From the NCBI GenBank assembly GCA_003280025.1, contig QCGD01000006.1, positions 46,976-110,975 on the forward strand: a stretch of 64,000 nucleotides of DNA, written 5' to 3'. This DNA comes from Prochlorococcus sp. AG-363-P06 (GTDB lineage: Bacteria > Cyanobacteriota > Cyanobacteriia > PCC-6307 > Cyanobiaceae). Of this stretch, positions 35,748-44,463 are shown piece by piece (the stretch's first letter is position 1; every line of letters begins with the position of its first letter). The notes beneath the pieces are model-generated. The model worked only from the letters and a program-made list of their open reading frames with translations. It was not told where the DNA came from and searched no databases. A program made the position numbers and the translations under genes.

Positions 35748-36860
35748 ATGATTTTTTTTGTTTTAGTTTCAATTATATGTTTACTTTCAAGCCATTTATT
35801 TTATGGCTTTTTTATCTTATTCCCAATTTTTATTAAACAAAAAAATGAGGATTTATTTATAAAACAATCTAATTCAAAAGATAAATGTTTGATCATAATA
35901 CCTGTATTAAATGGGGAAAAGTTTTTGGAAAGTAGGGTTGAAAATATAATTAAATATTGTTCACCTATTGATTATGATTTGAATATAGTTTCAGATGGTA
36001 GTACAGATAGAACAATTGATTTGGCTAATAAAATAAAGGAAAAAAATTCTGAAAATTCTTGGAATATTATAATTGACGAAAATATTAATAATATAGGCAG
36101 GGCCTTGACGCATAACCAATCAATTAAAAAATATGATTATGCTTATTATTTGTTTTCTGATTTAGATACTGAGTTTACAAATAGTTTTCCATATAATTCA
36201 CTGGAATACCTTAAACAAAACAAAAATTGTTTAGCTGTATCGGGAAGAGTTGTATTTAGAGCAAAAAATAAATATGGAAATTTTCTAGGCAATTTATTTA
36301 AATTTGAAACTTTTATTAGAAAATTATCAGATAAATCTAATTTGTGTATGAAAGCCTCTGGTCCAGCCTTAATAATAAAAAAGTTGTGCTGGCTGGATTT
36401 AGAACAATATGAAGATGTTGATCACTGCGTAGGATTTATGTCTATGAGGAATAATGGTTATTTAAAGTATGCTTTCAACTCAATAGTTTTTGATATAGCT
36501 AATGATAGTGAAAAAAAAGATTTACAAGCAAGAAGAAGAATGACAAGAAAAAGTTTGCTTTCATTTTTTAATCAATTATTTGATTTAAGAATTAACACTT
36601 TTAAGAAATTCATTTTAGTTTTAGGTTATTTGATTCATAAACCTCTACGGTTTTTAATTCTACCTTTAATTAGTTTTCTTTGGATTTTATTTTTTTATAA
36701 AGTTTTTGGCTTGATTTTTCTAATATTATTTTCTTTATTTTTGACAATCTTTCCTTATTTTAGGGTTTTTATAGTAATTAATATTTCTTATATATTAGGG
36801 ATATTTGATTTCTTATTGAATAAAAAATCAGGTACTTATAAGCCTGTGAATGAAGGTTGA
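35748..36860 (+). CDS. Membrane-anchored family 2 glycosyltransferase
   Basis: This protein of about 370 residues has an N-terminal membrane helix, then a GT-A domain with IIPVLNGEKFLESRVENI, SDGSTDRT and the DXD-type LFSDLDTEF. After an acceptor-side SGPALI segment and an ARRRMTRKS motif, at least two hydrophobic helices follow (RFLILPLISFLWILFFY). This plan resembles processive or polymerising family 2 enzymes. I choose the ATG at 35748 rather than TTG 35739. It faces the export genes, with a weak hairpin between. Confidence 0.82.
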   Translation: MIFFVLVSIICLLSSHLFYGFFILFPIFIKQKNEDLFIKQSNSKDKCLIIIPVLNGEKFLESRVENIIKYCSPIDYDLNIVSDGSTDRTIDLANKIKEKNSENSWNIIIDENINNIGRALTHNQSIKKYDYAYYLFSDLDTEFTNSFPYNSLEYLKQNKNCLAVSGRVVFRAKNKYGNFLGNLFKFETFIRKLSDKSNLCMKASGPALIIKKLCWLDLEQYEDVDHCVGFMSMRNNGYLKYAFNSIVFDIANDSEKKDLQARRRMTRKSLLSFFNQLFDLRINTFKKFILVLGYLIHKPLRFLILPLISFLWILFFYKVFGLIFLILFSLFLTIFPYFRVFIVINISYILGIFDFLLNKKSGTYKPVNEG

Positions 36861-36911
36861 GAAAATAGATTTTAAGAATCTGAATTCCCTTTTTTGCTAA
36901 ATCTTTTACTT

Positions 36912-36931
36912 AATTTTTATTATTAAAAATT
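36912..36931. terminator. AT-rich hairpin between convergent genes
   Basis: An 8-bp inverted repeat (AATTTTTA / TAAAAATT) with a TTAT loop lies between a plus-strand glycosyltransferase and the minus-strand chain-length gene. A short T run follows. It could act as a weak bidirectional terminator, but the stem has no G-C pairs. Confidence 0.25.
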
Positions 36932-38666
36932 ATTTTAAAAATAAAATACCATTTACTTTATTATTTAATAAATTTAATTTATTATGAAAATCCTCTAAGA
37001 CTTTAAATTTCTCGATTTTATATTTAGTTATAAAAATCACCATATCATTTTTTTCTCCAGGGATAATTTTTTCGGAACTAAATAAAAAATTATTCTTATT
37101 AAATATTTCTTTATTTAAATTTGTTAAAGTAGCTTTATCTAATGATAATGAAATAAATCTAATATTTTTTAAACTATTTACTTTTAAAAGATTATCCATA
37201 AAATCAATGCAAGAACCTATAGATTTCTTATTTTGTAAATCTAATTCATATATAATTTCCGATTTAAGTATTTTTTCTAAAAATTTATTTTGATAAATGT
37301 ATCCAGATTTTCTTTCTTTTATAAGTGAATAGATTAATCCAAATATTGTCCCAAATAATAAACCCATCAAACCTGCAATTCTTTTACTTAGTGCAATAGG
37401 TTTATTATCTAAAGTTGGGTTTGTAATTAGTTGCCAAGGATCCTCTAATTTTGCTTCTTCTAGAAAAACCTCTCTTAAACTATTTTCAAGTTGAACAAGA
37501 GTAATTTCATCTCTATTGGCCTCTCTCATAAGTTCCGAATATTTTGAGATAATTTCTTTTGGTCTTATAGCTTCTTTTATTTCGATTTCAGTAGCTACTT
37601 TTCGTGCATTTAGTAGTTCAATTGCTCTTTTTTCTATTGATTTTATTAAGATATCTCTCTCAAAATTTAGTTTTCTTAAAGAACTATTTGGATAATATTT
37701 TGTATTAAATATAAGAATGTTTTGGTCTACTAAGTCTAATGATTCAAATAAATTGTTAAGACCAACAATCTCAGATCTTATATAAAGTAATTTATCTGAT
37801 TTGTTTTTAATTTCATTTATGGTTTTGATTTGAACATTAATTTCTCTTAATTTATTTGCCGCATTTATTCTGAGTTGTTCAATAGTTGTATTTGGTGAAG
37901 TTATTCTAAGATTCGCAATTCTTGTATTACTTGTATTACTTCTATTAATTCTATTAATGTTATTTTGTGAATTTGAATTATTTATACTAGGAATAAAGAG
38001 ATCTTCAGATATTGCATATTCTTGTGCTTTTTTTATGGAAGAATAACTTTTTATTTGATATTCCGAAATTTGTTTTTGTAAATAACTTTTAGTTAACTTA
38101 AGTTTTCTTGCTTTTCTTTTACCAGAATATTTTTGATATTCTTTCGAAATTTTTGTTAGAACAGGTATTATTTTCTTTCTATCCTTATCGAAGTATGCAA
38201 TATTAAGAATCGAAGTACCATCTTTTAATTTAATTTGAAGTTTATCTCTTTTCCAGTAAGAAAATATAAGATCTTTTGAGCCTGGCTTAGATTTCTTATT
38301 TTCTTCATTGACATAATCAAAAACCGGCTTCAAAACAGATGGACTTTCTAATATTCCTACCTCGGTTCTAGTAGAGGCAGAAGTGAACTTACCGGTAACA
38401 GTATTCATTAAATTAGCAGCGTCAGCTTTTTGTGCGAAATTAGATAGAGGTTGATTGTTATTTTGCTCCAATACAATTTGAAATGAGCCTTGCCATACTT
38501 TTGGCTTGCAAATCGCATATATTACTAAAACAAGAAAGGACAAAAAAGAAATTGAAGCAATTAAATATTTATTTCTTTTTATTACATCTAATAAATAACC
38601 TAAATCAATTTCATCATCAATTTCATAATTCCCATTGTTATTAGCATTTTGCATTTCGTTAGTCAT
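36930..38666 (-). CDS. Wzz/Wzc-type polysaccharide co-polymerase without kinase motifs
   Basis: This 578-residue protein fits a chain-length/co-polymerase protein of the Wzz/GumC type. A first membrane helix (YLIASISFLSFLVLVIYAI, about 34-52) and a second (AGLMGLLFGTIFGLIYSLI, about 430-450) enclose a long periplasmic region with coiled coils. The C-terminal 120 residues sit where Wzc proteins carry a tyrosine kinase, but no Walker A or B motif is seen. An Asn/Ser/Thr-rich segment near residue 240 contains a 9-bp DNA repeat. It lies directly downstream of the Wza-like gene. Confidence 0.85.
   Translation of the reverse strand: MTNEMQNANNNGNYEIDDEIDLGYLLDVIKRNKYLIASISFLSFLVLVIYAICKPKVWQGSFQIVLEQNNNQPLSNFAQKADAANLMNTVTGKFTSASTRTEVGILESPSVLKPVFDYVNEENKKSKPGSKDLIFSYWKRDKLQIKLKDGTSILNIAYFDKDRKKIIPVLTKISKEYQKYSGKRKARKLKLTKSYLQKQISEYQIKSYSSIKKAQEYAISEDLFIPSINNSNSQNNINRINRSNTSNTRIANLRITSPNTTIEQLRINAANKLREINVQIKTINEIKNKSDKLLYIRSEIVGLNNLFESLDLVDQNILIFNTKYYPNSSLRKLNFERDILIKSIEKRAIELLNARKVATEIEIKEAIRPKEIISKYSELMREANRDEITLVQLENSLREVFLEEAKLEDPWQLITNPTLDNKPIALSKRIAGLMGLLFGTIFGLIYSLIKERKSGYIYQNKFLEKILKSEIIYELDLQNKKSIGSCIDFMDNLLKVNSLKNIRFISLSLDKATLTNLNKEIFNKNNFLFSSEKIIPGEKNDMVIFITKYKIEKFKVLEDFHNKLNLLNNKVNGILFLK
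37921..37965. repeat. 9-bp tandem repeat in the chain-length gene
   Basis: Five adjacent 9-bp units read CTTGTATTA twice, then CTTCTATTA, ATTCTATTA and ATGTTATTT. The first two are identical and the later ones differ by one to four bases. Each unit adds three residues (NTS, NRS, NRI type) in the Asn-rich part of the protein without changing the frame, so copy number could vary harmlessly. Confidence 0.8.
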
Positions 38667-38674
38667 AAATAATC

Positions 38675-39901
38675 CTAGTCCTTAAAAGCTTCTATAAGGG
38701 AGTAGGTTGAATATATTCCTCTAAAAGGTGAAGTAATCTCAGAAATAACTTCTGATGAAGCAGTTATTAAATTATCCCCAACATAAATAATATCTCCTTC
38801 TTTTAAATAAGGATTATTTCTTGTTCCTCTTTTATTTTTCCTTTTATATCTAATAACATTTTTTTGAATGGATCCATCAGTTGAGAAACTAATATGTCTT
38901 ATTTTGCCTTTTAAAACTTTTGTTCCACCTGCTATATCTAGGGCATCATTAAGGCTACTAGATTTACCTATTTTTAATTTTCCAGGAAAATTTACTCTTC
39001 CAGAAACGACTACATTTATGTATTTAGGACTTAAGTTTGATCTAATTGCATAACCTATTAAATCTTTACTAGGAGAGTTCAATTTTTTAATTTTAATAAG
39101 GTCTCCATCGTAAATTCTAATATTTTGAGAAGAATCATTATTCTTAATTGCATTTTCTAAATTTAAAGTTGTAATTTTTTCCCCTCCACCTTCGGATAAA
39201 CTGTTTTTTCTAATAACAACAACACTTTTGAGATCGGAAAAATTGTTTATTCCTCCACTTGCTCGTATTGCATCGAAAACAGTTGGGAAATAATAATTTG
39301 TTCTTTTTTGTGAAAGATCTTGAAATAAATTTTCTCCATTAAAAAAGTTTGATTCCAGTTCTCTTGAATTGAATCTTTCATTATTATTTTCAAGAGACAA
39401 AGCCCCATCTAATATTTTAGTGCCAGGTGAATTTACTTGACCATCAACTATAACCCTTATTCTTCTGAAATTAACTATTTCAGAAGATAATTCAGGATAT
39501 CTTACGTATTTAGAATATTCTTGATTTAAAATGCCATTTAATTCGTTAAGTGTTAACCCCTTTACATAAGACCAACCTATTAATGGCAAATTGATTTTTC
39601 CCTCACCATCAATAGTTAAATTCCTGGTTAATTCTGGGTAGTTATATGAAACTACGATTCTTATTATATCTCCAGAATCTATTATATATTCGCTTTTTGG
39701 GAAGAGCCTTAAGTAATCAGTATTTAAGAGTTGTTCTGTAATAGTTTCGAAGTCTTTATTTTCTTGGGCATTTAATCCTTGAAGTAAAATTGATGGTACT
39801 AAAACACCAGTCATCAAAGTTAATTTAGTTATTAATTTAATGAATTTATATCTAGATTTCAACGAAAATAATAAATTTATTAATATTTTAGTATATTCCA
39901 T
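38675..39901 (-). CDS. Wza-like outer-membrane polysaccharide export protein
   Basis: This 408-residue protein has a signal-like stretch (LMTGVLVPSILLQGLNA, ending near residue 46) after a basic start, then a polysaccharide-export domain (IIDSGDIIRIVVSYNYPEL, DGEGKINLPLIGW) and SLBB-type domains (VVSGRVNFPGKLKIG). A canonical lipobox Cys is not obvious. It would form the outer-membrane channel and pairs with the co-polymerase gene nine bases downstream. The 104-base AT-rich spacer upstream is divergent with a glycosyltransferase and should hold both promoters. Confidence 0.87.
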   Translation of the reverse strand: MEYTKILINLLFSLKSRYKFIKLITKLTLMTGVLVPSILLQGLNAQENKDFETITEQLLNTDYLRLFPKSEYIIDSGDIIRIVVSYNYPELTRNLTIDGEGKINLPLIGWSYVKGLTLNELNGILNQEYSKYVRYPELSSEIVNFRRIRVIVDGQVNSPGTKILDGALSLENNNERFNSRELESNFFNGENLFQDLSQKRTNYYFPTVFDAIRASGGINNFSDLKSVVVIRKNSLSEGGGEKITTLNLENAIKNNDSSQNIRIYDGDLIKIKKLNSPSKDLIGYAIRSNLSPKYINVVVSGRVNFPGKLKIGKSSSLNDALDIAGGTKVLKGKIRHISFSTDGSIQKNVIRYKRKNKRGTRNNPYLKEGDIIYVGDNLITASSEVISEITSPFRGIYSTYSLIEAFKD

Positions 39902-40005
39902 TTTAATTTACAAATTAATTTTTTAATTAAAATTATTTTTTTATTTATTTATTAAAAAAATGTTGTGTTATTATTTAAATCAATAGTCTAATAAGAAAGA
40001 TATAA

Positions 40006-41193
40006 ATGTTTGATATCATTTTACCAGTAAGAAATAGGTTTGAAACATTTCAAAAAACATTTAATACTTGTGTGAGTTTTATAAAATCAGATATAAGATT
40101 ATCTAGTTCTAAAATAATAATTATAGATAATGATTCAGATGATATCCCAAGAGAATTTGTATCTTCATTTGATTCATTTGTTAGATATTTTAAATTCACT
40201 AAATTGGTACCAATGAATCAAAATTGGGAGAGAGCTATTCCTTATTTGAATAATAAATACTTTACATTTGTTGGCTCTGATGACGCATTATTATTTAATA
40301 AAAAAAGTATTGATAAAATTTTCTTAAACGAAAATGTAGATTGTTTTTTTTGGCAAAAGTATAGTTACTTTTGGGAATCATCACTTTACCCAAATTCAAA
40401 GCCTTCATTTTCATTTCATATTAATCAATATAATGATGGTTTATTATCAACATCAAAAATTCTAGAAGATATTTTCAATGAAACTACTAATTGGAATATG
40501 CTTCCAACTGTTTATAATTCTTTTATATCGAGAAAAATAGTTGAGGATTTCAAATCTGTTAATCCAAATATGAATTTTTTTTGGAATAGTCCAGATATTT
40601 CCAGTGGTATGAATATAGTTAACATTTGCAAAAATGTTTTTTTTCTAGAAAATGCTTTAGGAATTTCAGGTATAAGCAAATTCAGTAATGGATATAACCT
40701 CTTTAAAGGAATAGAGACAAAAGAAACTATTGAATTTGAGAAAGATAACAATAATTCAAAAAATAAATTTTCTCCTTTAAAAAATATCAATAGTCATCCT
40801 CTATCAATCACTGCTGAAATTTTTTTAAAATCCTTGACTTTTCATAAATACGATAACGCGATAAATCTAATAGATATTAAATTAAAAGCAAAAAACATAC
40901 TTCAAAAAGATCTTGAGGATAATTTTAGAATATTTACTATTAAAAAATTTATTTTAAATAAAATTATTATTCCTGATATTTATCTCAAGGATATTGAAAA
41001 GTTATCTTTTTATCTAAAGAAATTGTTTTTTTGGAAAAATAAAATTTATAGTTTTTTTGAAGATAAATTAAAAATATTAAAAAATAGAAAAAGGAAGAAA
41101 AATAGGAATTCTATAAATGTTGATCTTTTGTTTGATTTACTTTTGTTAATTATTTCAAAGTGCTTTATCTCATCAATAGGAAAAAGTAAATAG
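40006..41193 (+). CDS. Family 2-like glycosyltransferase
   Basis: This 395-residue protein begins with FDIILPVRNRFETFQKTF and has IIIDNDSDD and FVGSDDALLF, the nucleotide-sugar-binding motifs of family 2 enzymes. No membrane helix is needed for the catalytic part; the C-terminal third is rich in Lys and Phe and may lie on the membrane. Donor and acceptor are unknown. It starts the plus-strand run leading into pseB and is divergent from the Wza-like gene. Confidence 0.75.
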   Translation: MFDIILPVRNRFETFQKTFNTCVSFIKSDIRLSSSKIIIIDNDSDDIPREFVSSFDSFVRYFKFTKLVPMNQNWERAIPYLNNKYFTFVGSDDALLFNKKSIDKIFLNENVDCFFWQKYSYFWESSLYPNSKPSFSFHINQYNDGLLSTSKILEDIFNETTNWNMLPTVYNSFISRKIVEDFKSVNPNMNFFWNSPDISSGMNIVNICKNVFFLENALGISGISKFSNGYNLFKGIETKETIEFEKDNNNSKNKFSPLKNINSHPLSITAEIFLKSLTFHKYDNAINLIDIKLKAKNILQKDLEDNFRIFTIKKFILNKIIIPDIYLKDIEKLSFYLKKLFFWKNKIYSFFEDKLKILKNRKRKKNRNSINVDLLFDLLLLIISKCFISSIGKSK

Positions 41194-41246
41194 AAATTGT
41201 CATTATTGGTTTATAATAAAAATATTTTAATTGATGAATAGACATA

Positions 41247-42260
41247 ATGAGCAAGCTTGAAAAAGTACTTATAACCGGGGGTACAGGAAGTTTCGGAAAG
41301 GCTTTAATAAGTAATATATTGGACTCTGAAATCAATCTCAAAAGACTTGTTATCTATAGTAGAGACGAATTAAAACAATGGGAACTTCAACAAAAATATC
41401 CTCAGGATAAATACCCGCAACTTCGTTTCTTTCTTGGCGACATAAGAGATAAAGATAGGATAAAAATGGCACTTCATAACATTGATACTGTTATTCATGC
41501 AGCTGCTTTGAAACAGGTTCCTGCTGCAGAATATAATCCTATGGAATTTATCAAAACAAATGTTTTGGGTGCTGAAAATTTGGTAAGCGCATGTTTGGAT
41601 AGTAATGTAAAAGATTTAATTGCATTAAGTACTGACAAAGCTTGTTCACCAATTAATTTGTATGGAGCTACAAAATTATGTTCAGATAAACTTTTTATTG
41701 CAGCAAATAATATTAAAGGTAATAGGGATTTAAAATTTTCAATAGTGAGATATGGTAATGTTTTTGGTTCAAGAGGGTCTGTAATCCCATATTTTCTTGA
41801 AAAAGCGAAAGGGGGCAAAATACCTATAACTGATAAAAATATGACAAGGTTCAATATATTACTAGACGATGCTATAAGAATGGTTAAGTGGGCATTAGAG
41901 AATTCACTTGGAGGTGAAATCTTTGTACCTAAGTTAAAGAGTTATAGGATTATGGATTTAGCTGAAGCAATTGGCCCAAGCTGTAAAAAGGAATTTATTG
42001 GTATTAGGCCAGGCGAGAAAATTCATGAAAAAATGATTAGTCAAGCTGACAGCCAATCAACTATTTCTTTGGAAAATTATTATGCTATTTTACCTTCAGA
42101 TGGTTTGCTTGAGGAGAAATACAAAAAATTAAAAATAGAATTTACTAAAAAAAATGAGTTATTCTCTTATTCTTCTGGCAATAATGATTCATTTTTAAAT
42201 GTTGAGGAAATTAGAAAATTAATAGTCAATTATTTAGATCCAAAATTTGTACCAATTTAG
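41247..42260 (+). CDS. pseB: UDP-N-acetylglucosamine 4,6-dehydratase (inverting), PseB
   Basis: This 337-residue enzyme performs the first step of pseudaminic acid synthesis, converting UDP-GlcNAc to a 4-keto-6-deoxy sugar with C5 inversion. It has the NADP motif TGGTGSFGKAL, YSRDELKQWE, DIRDKDR, AAALKQVPAAEYNP and an STDKA segment. In this family a Met or Thr in place of the usual Ser and the YGATK motif are expected, and YGATK is present. It is followed by pseC after nine bases. Confidence 0.93.
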   Translation: MSKLEKVLITGGTGSFGKALISNILDSEINLKRLVIYSRDELKQWELQQKYPQDKYPQLRFFLGDIRDKDRIKMALHNIDTVIHAAALKQVPAAEYNPMEFIKTNVLGAENLVSACLDSNVKDLIALSTDKACSPINLYGATKLCSDKLFIAANNIKGNRDLKFSIVRYGNVFGSRGSVIPYFLEKAKGGKIPITDKNMTRFNILLDDAIRMVKWALENSLGGEIFVPKLKSYRIMDLAEAIGPSCKKEFIGIRPGEKIHEKMISQADSQSTISLENYYAILPSDGLLEEKYKKLKIEFTKKNELFSYSSGNNDSFLNVEEIRKLIVNYLDPKFVPI

Positions 42261-42269
42261 GTATTTTTT

Positions 42270-43439
42270 ATGGAACAAAAATTTATACCTTATGGTAAAC
42301 AAAAAATTACAGAAGAGGACATTAATTCGGTAGTAAAAGTTTTGAGGAGTGATTTTATTACTCAAGGAGATAAAGTGCCAGAATTTGAGCAATTAATTTG
42401 TACTTCTTTAGATGTCCAATATGCAACTGCAGTCAATAGTGCTACAAGTGCTTTGCATTTGGCTTGCTTGGTATTAGGCCTTGCTAAAGGAGATATATTA
42501 TGGACTTCTCCAATTACTTTTGTTGCATCTGCTAATTGTGGAAGATATTGCGGAGCTGAAATTGACTTTGTTGATATTGAAGATAAAACCGGACTTGTTT
42601 CAATAGAAATGCTTAAATTGAAATTAGAAAAAGCTAAGCAAATTAATAAATTGCCTAAAATATTTATACCTGTTCATTTAAGTGGAAGTAGTTGTGATAT
42701 GCGATCGATAAAAAGACTTTCAAAAGAGTATGGATTTAGGATTATAGAAGATGCTAGCCATGCTATAGGCGGGAAATATCTCAAGAAGCCTATAGGAAAT
42801 TGTGATTTTAGTGATATTACTATTTTTAGTTTTCACCCTGTAAAAATAATCACTTCGGGAGAAGGAGGAATAATGACCACAAATAATAAATTAATTGATG
42901 AAAAAATGAAAATGTTAAGGAGTCATGGAATAACTAAGGATATTGAAAAGTTTAAACTCCCAATCCCAGGGCCATGGGCTTATGAGCAACAAGAACTTGG
43001 ATATAATTTTAGAATGACAGATATACAGGCAAGTCTTGTAATCAGTCAATTAAATAGATTAGAAGAAAATGTTCATAAACGTAACACAATTTTAGATTTT
43101 TACAAAGAGAGCTTGAAAGGTTTACCAATAGAATTTTTAGAAATTCCAGAAGATTGTTATTCAGCATGTCATCTCGCAATAATAAAGCTTGTTAATTTCT
43201 CAAGAGATTTTCATAAGAAATTTTTTGAAAATATGCGTTCGCTTGGTATAGGTGTTCAATTACATTATTCCCCAGTACACCTTCAACCTTATTATAGAAA
43301 GTATGGATTTAAAGAAGGAGATTTCCCTATGGCAGAAAAATATGCCAAGACAGCACTTTCAATACCCCTCTTTCCAGATTTGACCAAAGATGAGCAAATC
43401 AGAGTTATAAATACTATTAAAAAAGCAATAATTACTTAA
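42270..43439 (+). CDS. pseC: UDP-4-amino-4,6-dideoxy sugar aminotransferase, PseC
   Basis: This 389-residue PLP enzyme aminates the PseB product at C4. It starts with IPYGKQKITEEDINSV, a PseC hallmark, and has NSATSALHLA, IIEDASHAIGG and FSFHPVKIITSGEGG with the Schiff-base Lys in PVKII. GVQLHYSPVHLQPYYRK is also typical. It is the second gene of the pse cluster. Acetylation and hydrolysis steps that normally follow (PseH, PseG) have no visible gene here. Confidence 0.92.
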   Translation: MEQKFIPYGKQKITEEDINSVVKVLRSDFITQGDKVPEFEQLICTSLDVQYATAVNSATSALHLACLVLGLAKGDILWTSPITFVASANCGRYCGAEIDFVDIEDKTGLVSIEMLKLKLEKAKQINKLPKIFIPVHLSGSSCDMRSIKRLSKEYGFRIIEDASHAIGGKYLKKPIGNCDFSDITIFSFHPVKIITSGEGGIMTTNNKLIDEKMKMLRSHGITKDIEKFKLPIPGPWAYEQQELGYNFRMTDIQASLVISQLNRLEENVHKRNTILDFYKESLKGLPIEFLEIPEDCYSACHLAIIKLVNFSRDFHKKFFENMRSLGIGVQLHYSPVHLQPYYRKYGFKEGDFPMAEKYAKTALSIPLFPDLTKDEQIRVINTIKKAIIT

Positions 43440-43441
43440 GA

Positions 43442-44323
43442 ATGAGATTAGCTTTAGGAACTGCTCAATTTGGTTCTAAATATGGAATAACGAATAGGAA
43501 AGGAAGAATAGATATTAAAGAAATAAATAAAATAATGACTTTAGCTAAATCTAACGGAATAAATCATTTTGATACTGCACAAGAATATGGAGATTCTGAA
43601 AAAATATTAGGAATTTATTCTGAAAAGCAAGGTTTTAAAGTTACAACTAAATTATCAACTTTGGATATGGATTATTTTAATGCTGAAAATATCAAAATTT
43701 GCCAAGAAAAATTTGAAGCAAGTTTAAACAACTTAAAAATTAATTGTATTGATACTCTTCTAATCCATAACCCATCTGATTTTAAAAAATCAGGTAATAA
43801 AATTTTTACTAGTTGGCTTAATGAATTAAAGCATTCAAAACTGGTTAACAAAATTGGAGTGTCAATTTACAACATAGATGATTTAAAAGGTATTGAAAGA
43901 GAATTTTTGGATGTTGTACAGTTACCTTTATCTTTATACAATCAAGAATTTTTAAATAATTCAATTTTAGGAAATCTAAAAAAATTAAATTGTATTATCC
44001 AAGCAAGAAGTATATTTTTGCAGGGTCTCTTAATAACACCAAGTGAAAAATGGCCAAAAGGAATAAATATTAACCTTAAAAAACATCATTTAAATTTAGA
44101 AAAATTCCTGAGAACTAAAAATATTTCTTTATTGGAATTGGCTCTTAAATTTGTAATGTCTATAAAAGAAGTTGATTCAATTATCGTTGGTATTAATTCG
44201 GCTAATGATTTAGAGGAAATATTAGAATCTTATAATAAGAATATATCTATTTCTTTCGATGAGATAGTTGCTTGGAAATATGAAGAAAGTAAACATTTGG
44301 ATCCAAGGTACTGGAAATCTTAA
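43442..44323 (+). CDS. Aldo/keto reductase-family protein
   Basis: This 293-residue protein has the aldo/keto reductase pattern: LGTAQFGSKYGI, NHFDTAQEYGDSE with the catalytic Asp and Tyr, and TLLIHNP. The later SIIVGINSANDLEEI is the usual NADP-binding end. It starts two bases after pseC and is surely co-expressed. Such genes often accompany pse clusters in cyanobacteria and other bacteria, but a role in the pathway is not established; reduction of a keto sugar is a guess. Confidence 0.85.
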   Translation: MRLALGTAQFGSKYGITNRKGRIDIKEINKIMTLAKSNGINHFDTAQEYGDSEKILGIYSEKQGFKVTTKLSTLDMDYFNAENIKICQEKFEASLNNLKINCIDTLLIHNPSDFKKSGNKIFTSWLNELKHSKLVNKIGVSIYNIDDLKGIEREFLDVVQLPLSLYNQEFLNNSILGNLKKLNCIIQARSIFLQGLLITPSEKWPKGININLKKHHLNLEKFLRTKNISLLELALKFVMSIKEVDSIIVGINSANDLEEILESYNKNISISFDEIVAWKYEESKHLDPRYWKS

Positions 44324-44463
44324 TACTTTTGAAAAAAGTGTTTTCTTTCTGAATTATTTTAATTAGTTTATTCTTAAGAAAATAATCCGCACGAATTTTT
44401 ATTTAAATGTTTTATTTTATATATTTTAATTTAATTACTTATAATTGAAAAAATTTAAATAAA

